Assembly: GCA_023437755.1 (NCBI GenBank) | Contig: JAEZFJ010000126.1 | Span: 1-11,546, forward strand | Direction of reading: 5' to 3' | Length of the DNA stretch: 11,546 nucleotides | From: Pseudomonadota bacterium | GTDB taxonomy: Bacteria > Pseudomonadota > Alphaproteobacteria > Rhizobiales > Devosiaceae | In this document: piece after piece, positions 1 to 5,042 of the stretch | Layout of the letters: each line of letters starts with the position of its first letter | Numbering within the stretch: the stretch's first letter is position 1 | Program-made: the position numbers and the translations under genes | Notes under the pieces: generated by a model | Told to the model about the DNA's origin: nothing | The model's input: only the letters and a program-made list of their open reading frames with translations | Databases searched by the model: none

Positions 1-34
1 TTGAACCGCCGATGCCGCGGAACGTTGAGGAGCC

Positions 35-1045
35 ATGCGTCAGCCGATCATCGATCGCAATCTCCATGTCCGGGCCATCGACGCCTATGTCGATCCGAGC
101 GTGCCGCGGGAGCGGGCGATCATCACCCATGGCCATGCCGACCACGCCCGCAGCGGCCATGGCGCCGTGCTGGCAACGCCCGACACCATCGCCATCATGA
201 AGGTGCGCTATGGCGAGGACTGCGCCGGTCGGTTCGAGGCACTGGATTTCGGCGTACCGATGCACCTCGAGGGCGGGGTCACCATCACCTTCTTTCCGGC
301 CGGGCACATCGTCGGCTCGGCGCAGGTGCTGATCGAGCAGGAGGGGCAGCGGGTGGTGGTGACGGGCGACTACAAGCGGCTCCACGACCGGACGGCACAG
401 GCCTATGAACTGGTGGAATGCGACCTGCTGATCACCGAGGCGACGTTCGGGCTGCCGGTGTTCCAGCACCCGCCGCCGCAGGTGGAGATCGGGCGGCTGC
501 TGGCCTCGGTCGCCAAGCAGCCGGAGCGGGCGCATCTCGTGGGCTCCTACTCGCTGGGAAAGGCGCAGCGGGTGATCGCCCTCTTGCGCGACGCGGGCTG
601 GGATGCGCCGATCTACCTGCATGGTGCGATGATCCGGCTGTGTGCGCTTTATGAAGAACTCGGGGTGCCGCTGGGGGAGCTGGTGCCAGCGACGGGCATG
701 CCGAAGGCAGCGATGGCCGGGCAGATCGTGATCGCGCCGCCCTCGGCGATCCGTGACCGCTGGAGCCGGCGCTTCCCCGATCCGGTGACCTGCCAGGCCT
801 CGGGCTGGATGAGCGTCAAGCAGCGGGCGCGGCAGGCGCTGGTGGAACTGCCGCTGGTGATCTCGGACCATTGCGACTGGGGTGAACTGAACCAGACCAT
901 CCGCGAGACCGGCGCCGAGACGGTGTGGGTGACGCATGGGCGCGAGGATGCACTCGTCTATTGGTGCCGCCAGCAGGGGCTCAAGGCGGACGCGCTCAAC
1001 ATCATCGGCTTCGAGGACGATGGCGGCGAGGTGACCGAGGAATGA
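35..1045 (+). CDS. ligase-associated DNA exonuclease (metallo-beta-lactamase fold)
   Basis: Predicted metal-dependent DNA nuclease of the metallo-beta-lactamase/beta-CASP superfamily, 336 residues. The metal-binding HxHxDH motif is visible as H32-G-H34-A-D36-H37. It is followed by FPAGHIVGSAQV (a second histidine motif), VVVTGDYK (metal-bridging Asp), LITEATFG and, near the C-terminus, ISDHCDWGE and VTHGREDAL. The length fits the 'ligase-associated DNA exonuclease' family. The ATG at 35 is chosen because GAGGAG lies just upstream and little coding room remains before it. The stop overlaps the ATG of the DNA ligase (ATGA, 1042-1045), so the two are probably co-translated. In other proteobacteria this family belongs to a four-gene cluster with an Lhr-type helicase, a metallophosphoesterase and the ligase (established knowledge). 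Those two partners are not in this window and may lie upstream. A repair role is inferred from family and context. Confidence 0.9.
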   Translation: MRQPIIDRNLHVRAIDAYVDPSVPRERAIITHGHADHARSGHGAVLATPDTIAIMKVRYGEDCAGRFEALDFGVPMHLEGGVTITFFPAGHIVGSAQVLIEQEGQRVVVTGDYKRLHDRTAQAYELVECDLLITEATFGLPVFQHPPPQVEIGRLLASVAKQPERAHLVGSYSLGKAQRVIALLRDAGWDAPIYLHGAMIRLCALYEELGVPLGELVPATGMPKAAMAGQIVIAPPSAIRDRWSRRFPDPVTCQASGWMSVKQRARQALVELPLVISDHCDWGELNQTIRETGAETVWVTHGREDALVYWCRQQGLKADALNIIGFEDDGGEVTEE

Positions 1046-2616
1046 AGCGGTTTGCGCAACTGCTCGAACTGCTGGCGCTGACGCCGTCGCGCACGCGCAA
1101 GCTTGCGGCGATGACGACGTATTTCCGTGAGACGCCAGACCCGGACCGCGGCTTTGCGCTGGCGGTGCTCACGGGGGCGCTGAGCTTCCGCAACGTCAAG
1201 CCGGCGCTGTTGCGCGATACGGTGTTGAGGGAGGTCGATCCAGTGCTGTTCGGGATGAGCTACGACTATGTCGGCGATCTCGGCGAGACCATCGCGCTGA
1301 TCTGGCCGCATCGGGAAATGGGCGGCGAACTGCCGTCGTTGACCGACCTGATCGAACTGTTCAACACCACCAGCAAATCGGAGCTGCCGAACCTGATCGG
1401 GGCGCTGCTCACCAAGGCCGAGATTCACGAGCGCTGGGCGCTGGTGAAACTGGCGACAGGCGCGCTGCGCATCGGGGTTTCGGCGCGTTTGGCCAAGACG
1501 GCGCTGGCGGAGATGAGTGGGGTGGAGCTGCAGGCGATCGAGGAGGTGTGGCACGGGGTGATGCCGCCCTATACGGAGCTCTTCGCCTGGCTCGAGGGCA
1601 AGGCCGAGCGGCCGGACATCGACCATGCGGCTCGGTTCCACCCGTTGATGCTGTCGAACCCGATCGATGAAGCCGATTTCGGCAAGCTCGATCCAGGGGA
1701 GTTCTCGGCCGAGTGGAAGTGGGACGGCATCCGCGTGCAGCTGGTGCTGGGCAACGGCACGGCCTCGCTGTTCTCGCGCACCGGCGACGATATTGCGGCG
1801 GCGTTTCCGGATGTGGTCGAGAACGCCATGGGGCAGGGGGTGCTCGATGGCGAGTTGCTGGTGGGGCACGATTTCGATGCACGAAGCTTCAACGACCTGC
1901 AGCAGCGGCTGAACCGCAAGGTGGCGACGCAGAAGCAGCTTGCCGAGCTGCCGGCCTTCATTCGCGTCTACGACCTGCTGTTCGATGGCGACGAGGATAT
2001 CCGGGCGCTGAGCTGGGAGGAGCGGCGGCGGCGGCTGGAGGCGTGGTTCGCGCGGACGCCGCAGACGCGGCTCGACCTGTCGGAAGTGCTGCCCTTTGCG
2101 GATTGGGATGCGCTCGCCGCGCTCCGGCGGCAGGGTGCCGACGAGCACGGCCATGAAGGGGTGATGATCAAGCTGCGGTCGAGCCCTTATGTGCCGGGGC
2201 GGCCCAAGGGCTACTGGTTCAAATGGAAGCGCGACCCCAACGTGGTGGACGCCATCCTGATGTATGCCCAACGCGGCCACGGCAAGCGCAGCTCGTATTA
2301 TTCGGACTACACGTTCGGCGTGTGGAAGGGGAATGAGATCGTGCCGATCGGCAAGGCCTATTTCGGGTTCACCGACGAGGAACTGAAGCAGCTCGACCGC
2401 TGGATCCGCGCCAACACGGTGGCCTCGTTCGGTCCGGTGCGGGAGGTGAAGAAGGAACTGGTGTTCGAGGTGGCCTTCGACTCTGCGCAAGTGTCGGGAC
2501 GACACAAGTCGGGCGTGGCGCTGCGGTTCCCGCGCATCAACCGGATCCGCTGGGACAAGCCGGCGGGCGAGGCGGCGACGCTGGCGGACATGGCGGTGTT
2601 CGTGGGAGCGACGTAG
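1042..2616 (+). CDS. ATP-dependent DNA ligase (LigB-type, exonuclease-linked)
   Basis: ATP-dependent DNA ligase of 524 residues that seals nicks through a lysyl-AMP intermediate. It has an N-terminal DNA-binding domain (about 1-200), an adenylation domain and a C-terminal OB-fold. Motif I is EWKWDGIR with nucleophile K226. Motif III-like VYDLLFDG, motif IV EGVMIK (K377) and motif V YWFKWK (K394, K396) follow in order. The end of the OB domain, VALRFPRINRIRWDK, carries the typical RFPR-type sequence, so the protein looks complete. The ATG at 1042 overlaps the exonuclease stop, and GAGGTGA (1028-1034) sits 7 nt upstream as ribosome-binding site. The open frame continues upstream to 925, but that part is a shadow of the exonuclease gene. 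Ligases with this N-terminal domain next to an MBL exonuclease are the class often called LigB and are accessory to the NAD-dependent LigA. The repair role is inferred. The stop is only 5 bp from the stop of the convergent merR gene. Confidence 0.93.
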   Translation: MKRFAQLLELLALTPSRTRKLAAMTTYFRETPDPDRGFALAVLTGALSFRNVKPALLRDTVLREVDPVLFGMSYDYVGDLGETIALIWPHREMGGELPSLTDLIELFNTTSKSELPNLIGALLTKAEIHERWALVKLATGALRIGVSARLAKTALAEMSGVELQAIEEVWHGVMPPYTELFAWLEGKAERPDIDHAARFHPLMLSNPIDEADFGKLDPGEFSAEWKWDGIRVQLVLGNGTASLFSRTGDDIAAAFPDVVENAMGQGVLDGELLVGHDFDARSFNDLQQRLNRKVATQKQLAELPAFIRVYDLLFDGDEDIRALSWEERRRRLEAWFARTPQTRLDLSEVLPFADWDALAALRRQGADEHGHEGVMIKLRSSPYVPGRPKGYWFKWKRDPNVVDAILMYAQRGHGKRSSYYSDYTFGVWKGNEIVPIGKAYFGFTDEELKQLDRWIRANTVASFGPVREVKKELVFEVAFDSAQVSGRHKSGVALRFPRINRIRWDKPAGEAATLADMAVFVGAT

Positions 2617-2621
2617 GGTGG

Positions 2622-3014
2622 CTACCCGGCCTTTTCCAGCCGCTCCACGGCGAGCTTCTTGATTTCGCGCAGTTCGGAGATGGTGGTTTCGAGGTCGGTG
2701 CGCTGCCGCTCGAGGGCGTCCAGCCGCTCGCTGACCTTGTCGGCGAGCAGGTGGACCTGCTGCGCGCGGTCGGCATCGTAGAGACCAAGATAGTCGGAGA
2801 TGTCGCGCAGCGAGAAGCCGAGGCGCTTGCCGCGCAAGATCAGGATCAGGCGGGCGCGGTCACGGCGGCGGAAGACGCGGGTGGAGCCGAGGCGTTCGGG
2901 CGAGAGCAGGCCCTTGGCCTCATAGAAGCGGATCGCGCGCGTGGAGATGCCGAACTCCCTGGCGAGATCGGCGATCGAATAGAGTTCGCGTCCTTCCGGC
3001 TCGATGCGGTTCAC
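2622..3014 (-). CDS. MerR-family transcriptional regulator (LiuR-like candidate)
   Basis: DNA-binding regulator of 130 residues. The N-terminal winged helix-turn-helix is typical of MerR: YSIADLAREFGIS (12-24), then RAIRFYEAKGLLSP (26-39) and the wing around RVFRRRDRARL (46-56). Residues about 85-127 (LLADKVSERLDALERQRTDLETTISEL) form the antiparallel coiled-coil dimerisation helix. There is no cysteine, so thiol-based metal or redox sensing as in ZntR or SoxR is unlikely, and there is almost no separate effector domain. The start is GTG at 3014-3012. It overlaps the TGA of the acyl-CoA synthetase (GTGA), with GAGG about 7 nt upstream, so it is translationally coupled. Co-transcription with an acyl-CoA synthetase opposite fadE suggests it senses an acyl-CoA or related intermediate and binds the palindromes at 4793-4808 and 4879-4894 (inference). 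MerR regulators of branched-chain or fatty acyl-CoA breakdown (LiuR) are known in proteobacteria. The family call is firm and the ligand is unknown. Confidence 0.88.
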   Translation of the reverse strand: MNRIEPEGRELYSIADLAREFGISTRAIRFYEAKGLLSPERLGSTRVFRRRDRARLILILRGKRLGFSLRDISDYLGLYDADRAQQVHLLADKVSERLDALERQRTDLETTISELREIKKLAVERLEKAG

Positions 3015-4723
3015 GACTTGCCTCGCGTCGCCGCATATTCCTCCCGCAGCTCTTTCTTGCTGAGCTTGCCGATGAGGGTCTTGGGCAGTTCGGCTTTGAA
3101 GATGATTTCCTTGGGCATCTCGATCTTGTTGAGCCGTTCGGAAATGAATTCCTTGAGGTCCTCCTCGCTGATGCTTGCCCCGGCCCGGAGCTTGACGAAG
3201 GCGACTGGCGCCTCGCCACGATAGTCGTCGGGCACGCCGATGACGTTGGTTTCTTCCACCGCGTCGTGGGTCATCAGCGCCTCCTCGATGGTGCGCGGAT
3301 AGACGTTGAAGCCGGAGCTGATGATCAGGTCCTTGATGCGGTCGACGAGGAAGACATAGCCGTCCTCGTCCATGTGGCCGACATCGCCGGTGCGCAGCCA
3401 GCCATCCTGGAAGGCGCTCGCGGATGCATCAGCGTCATTGTAGTAGCCCGTCATGACCTGGGCACCCTTGACCTGGAGCTCGCCGTTCTCGCCGATCCCG
3501 ACCGGCTGGCCGGTGTCGATGTTGACGAAGCGGATATCGGTCGCGGGCAGGGGCAGGCCGATCGACATGGGTTTGGATGGGACGCGCAGGGCAGCGCAGC
3601 AGACCACCGGCGAGGCTTCGGTGAGCCCATAGCCTTCGGCAAGGATGGCCTTGCTCTTCTTGGCAAAGGCGCTGCGCACCTCGTCGGGCAGGGCGGCGCC
3701 GCCGGAGATCGCCACCTCGAGGCTCGAGAGCTGCTCGGCGGTGACGCTGTCGGCACGGGCGATGGCGTTGAGCAGGGTCGGCACGGCCGGCAGGACATTG
3801 GGACGGGTGCGGGTGAACAGGTCGAGCAGCGCCTTCAACTCGAAGCGCGGCAACATGACCACCTGGGTGCCGTTGCAGAGCGGCACGTTCATGCACACGG
3901 TCATTGCGAAGATGTGGAAGAAGGGCAGCACGGCCACGACCTTGGAGGGCGGGTAAAACAGCCCGCAGCCCCATTTGTCGATCTGGCTCATGTTGGCGGC
4001 GATGTTGGCGTGGGTCAGCAGCGCGCCCTTGGGAATGCCGGTCGTGCCGCCGGTATACTGCTGGACGGCGATGTCCTCCCTGGCATCGATCAGCACGGCC
4101 GAGGGTGTGTCGCGGCGGGCGAGCAGGTCGGACAGCCTGGTGATCTTGTCCCTGATCGGCGAGGCGTTGAGACGCGACAGGTCCTTGCGCTTGGCGATCG
4201 AGAAAAGGACCTTCTTCACCATCGGCAAGGCGTCGGGGAAGTGGCAGGCGATCACCGATTTCACGTGGCCGGCCTCGACCAGCTTTTCGGCCTTTTCGAA
4301 GATCTGCTTGAGATCGAGCGTGATCATCACGTCCGCGCCGGCATTGGCGGTGATGTGCGCCAGTTCGTGGACAGTGTAGAGCGGGTTGCAGTTGACCACG
4401 GTGCCGCCGGCGCGGAGCACGGCATAGTAGGCGATGGGATAGAAGGGCGTGTTGGGCAGCATCAGCGCAACGCGCGTGCCCTTGGTGACGCCGAACTGGG
4501 ACTGCAGGGCGCCTGCGAGGGCGACGATCTTCTGGGCCAGTTCGCTGAAGGTGGTGGTGCCGCCCAGGAAATCAAGCGCGATGGCGGAGGGGTTCCTGGA
4601 GCAGGCGGCCAGCACCTGCTCGTGCACGGGGCGGATGTCGAGCTCTGTGTCCCAGACGATGCCCTCGGGGTAGCTCGCGATCCAGGGGCGCAGCGGAGCT
4701 GGAGCGTCGATCGTGGTATCCAA
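3011..4723 (-). CDS. AMP-forming long-chain acyl-CoA synthetase (FadD-like)
   Basis: Acyl-CoA synthetase/AMP-ligase of 570 residues that activates a carboxylic acid with ATP and CoA through an acyl-adenylate. Motifs in order are the P-loop YTGGTTGIPKG (about 223-233, K232), GYGLTEASPV (T368, E369), GWLRTGDVG (D447), VDRIKDLIISSGFNVYP (hinge) and LPKTLIGKLSKKELR with the C-terminal catalytic lysine K553. Length matches FadD. The substrate could be long-chain, medium-chain or dicarboxylic acids (PimA-like proteins are close relatives), but pairing with fadE-fadJ-fadI favours fatty acids. I place the start at TTG 4723-4721 because GAGGAGG lies 5 nt upstream (4735-4729), the protein then begins MDTTIDAPAP shortly before the conserved PWIASYPEG, and the predicted promoter starts transcription near 4773. 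The longer frame beginning at TTG 4780 lacks these supports. The stop overlaps the merR start. The product is expected to be peripheral at the inner membrane. Confidence 0.9.
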   Translation of the reverse strand: MDTTIDAPAPLRPWIASYPEGIVWDTELDIRPVHEQVLAACSRNPSAIALDFLGGTTTFSELAQKIVALAGALQSQFGVTKGTRVALMLPNTPFYPIAYYAVLRAGGTVVNCNPLYTVHELAHITANAGADVMITLDLKQIFEKAEKLVEAGHVKSVIACHFPDALPMVKKVLFSIAKRKDLSRLNASPIRDKITRLSDLLARRDTPSAVLIDAREDIAVQQYTGGTTGIPKGALLTHANIAANMSQIDKWGCGLFYPPSKVVAVLPFFHIFAMTVCMNVPLCNGTQVVMLPRFELKALLDLFTRTRPNVLPAVPTLLNAIARADSVTAEQLSSLEVAISGGAALPDEVRSAFAKKSKAILAEGYGLTEASPVVCCAALRVPSKPMSIGLPLPATDIRFVNIDTGQPVGIGENGELQVKGAQVMTGYYNDADASASAFQDGWLRTGDVGHMDEDGYVFLVDRIKDLIISSGFNVYPRTIEEALMTHDAVEETNVIGVPDDYRGEAPVAFVKLRAGASISEEDLKEFISERLNKIEMPKEIIFKAELPKTLIGKLSKKELREEYAATRGKS

Positions 4724-4735
4724 GTCATCCTCCTC
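4721..4735 (-). promoter_or_regulatory. ribosome-binding site and TTG start of the acyl-CoA synthetase
   Basis: On the minus strand GAGGAGG (4735-4729) is followed by a 5-nt spacer and TTG (4723-4721), in frame with the synthetase. An ATG inside the spacer (4728-4726) is out of frame. This near-perfect Shine-Dalgarno sequence decides the start against the longer TTG frame at 4780. Confidence 0.7.
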
Positions 4736-4779
4736 AAGCCATTCGGCAGTGAGACGCTTGCCGCGCCCCGATTGCGGCA

Positions 4780-4808
4780 ACTATTCCATGGCTTGACGTT
4801 AGCGTCAA
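4780..4808 (-). promoter_or_regulatory. predicted promoter of the acyl-CoA synthetase-merR operon
   Basis: On the minus strand TTGACG (4808-4803) and AATAGT (4785-4780) are separated by 17 bp. The -35 is close to consensus and the -10 matches TATAAT at 4 of 6 positions. A start near 4773 would give a leader of about 50 nt ahead of TTG 4723. The -35 hexamer is one arm of the palindrome 4793-4808, so a bound protein would block or reshape this promoter. Prediction from sequence only. Confidence 0.5.
4793..4808. promoter_or_regulatory. operator-like palindrome, synthetase side
   Basis: TTGACGTTAGCGTCAA has perfect 6-bp arms (TTGACG/CGTCAA) around a TTAG centre. It overlaps the leftward -35 element and closely resembles the site at 4879-4894 on the other promoter (TTGACGTT...CGT.AA shared). 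Shared sites on two divergent promoters beside a MerR gene point to that MerR protein as the binder. The wider LiuR-type motif of ACGT half-sites is recalled from the literature, not checked. Confidence 0.65.
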
Positions 4809-4835
4809 ACGTCTGCCCAGGCCGCGGGAATGTCG

Positions 4836-4850
4836 GCAGGTGGAACCTGC
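4836..4850. repeat. 15-bp inverted repeat in the middle of the divergent region
   Basis: GCAGGT-gga-ACCTGC is a perfect 6-bp inverted repeat with a 3-bp centre. It lies upstream of both predicted promoters and unlike the flanking TTGACG palindromes it has no ACGT core. It could be a site for a second regulator or chance; nothing else supports a function. Confidence 0.3.
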
Positions 4851-4858
4851 GGGGTGAG

Positions 4859-4874
4859 TGGACGCTTACGGCTT
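4859..4874. promoter_or_regulatory. weak third operator-like copy
   Basis: TGGACGCTTACGGCTT matches the strong site TTGACGTTTACGTAAA at 10 of 16 positions, including the GACG and TTACG core. It starts exactly 20 bp upstream of that site, about two helical turns, so both would face the same side of the DNA. It could be a secondary site for cooperative binding, or a chance similarity. Confidence 0.3.
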
Positions 4875-4878
4875 TTGA

Positions 4879-4894
4879 TTGACGTTTACGTAAA
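4879..4894. promoter_or_regulatory. operator-like palindrome, fadE side
   Basis: TTGACGTTTACGTAAA has 7-bp arms (TTGACGT/ACGTAAA) with one mismatch around a 2-bp centre. Its left end is the predicted -35 of the fadE promoter. It lies 86 bp from the sister palindrome on the synthetase promoter. It is the likely site through which the neighbouring MerR-type protein controls the beta-oxidation operon (inference from position and shared sequence). Confidence 0.7.
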
Positions 4895-4906
4895 GCGCAC
4901 TAAATT
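4879..4906 (+). promoter_or_regulatory. predicted fadE operon promoter
   Basis: TTGACG (4879-4884) and TAAATT (4901-4906) with a 16-bp spacer form a good sigma-70-type promoter that embeds the palindrome 4879-4894. An alternative -35, TTGATT at 4875-4880, would give a 20-bp spacer like the stretched promoters that MerR proteins activate. The sequence alone does not tell repression from MerR-style activation. Transcription would start near 4913, leaving a leader of about 127 nt. Confidence 0.55.
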
Positions 4907-4936
4907 GGGTGTCTATCGTTAAGGCCGGACGCGCTA

Positions 4937-4999
4937 TGATCCCGGCGCGATCGGTCCAATCATGAAGCCGGAACCAGCGGCAACTGGACCACGGGATCA
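4937..4999 (+). promoter_or_regulatory. nested inverted repeat in the predicted fadE 5' leader
   Basis: Three stems nest in one 63-nt stretch. TGATCCCG (4937-4944) pairs with CGGGATCA (4992-4999). GGTCCA (4953-4958) pairs with TGGACC (4985-4990). GCCG (4967-4970) pairs with CGGC (4978-4981) around a 7-nt loop. The outer and middle stems are separated by an 8-nt versus 1-nt asymmetric bulge. It ends 26 nt before the fadE Shine-Dalgarno sequence. It may be a structured leader or a protein-binding site on DNA. I recognise no known riboswitch class. Confidence 0.4.
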
Positions 5000-5025
5000 A
5001 TGCGGCTCTGGCGGCTGCGGGTACC

Positions 5026-5042
5026 AGGAGGACTGCTTCGTG
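5026..5042 (+). promoter_or_regulatory. ribosome-binding site and GTG start of fadE
   Basis: AGGAGG (5026-5031) lies 8 nt before GTG 5040-5042, which begins the hydrophobic N-terminus expected for FadE. This fixes the start against the in-frame ATG at 4962, which has no such site. Confidence 0.75.

Larger units (their letters stand above)
4724..5039. other. divergent control region between synthetase-merR and fadE operons
   Basis: A 316-bp region without a supported gene separates the two divergent units. From left to right it holds the synthetase ribosome-binding site, a leftward promoter on a palindrome (4780-4808), a 15-bp inverted repeat (4836-4850), a weak operator-like copy (4859-4874), a strong palindrome on the rightward promoter (4879-4906), a nested inverted repeat in the predicted fadE leader (4937-4999) and the fadE ribosome-binding site (5026-5031). 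An ATG at 4962 is in frame with fadE but has no Shine-Dalgarno sequence and would add a non-conserved Cys-rich stretch, so I treat it as leader. Confidence 0.75.

Noticed and set aside
1..34. Tail of an upstream gene before the exonuclease
   Set aside because: Stops in one frame (TGA at 2-4 and 26-28) could end an upstream gene, but 34 bases are too few to support any call.
958..2505. A 515-residue minus-strand open frame across the DNA ligase
   Set aside because: Antisense shadow of the ligase, which has all nucleotidyltransferase motifs on the plus strand.
4724..4780. N-terminal extension of the synthetase from TTG 4780
   Set aside because: The extra 19 residues are not part of the conserved family start, and the predicted transcription start lies inside this stretch. 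The TTG at 4723 has a far better ribosome-binding site.
3266..4882. A 538-residue plus-strand open frame across the acyl-CoA synthetase
   Set aside because: Antisense shadow, Gly/Asp/His-rich and without motifs; the minus-strand synthetase is complete.
4962..5039. N-terminal extension of FadE from ATG 4962 (Cys-rich GSGGCGYQEDC)
   Set aside because: No Shine-Dalgarno sequence; it would put a polar stretch before the membrane segment. GTG 5040 has AGGAGG 8 nt upstream. A short leader peptide role has no other support.
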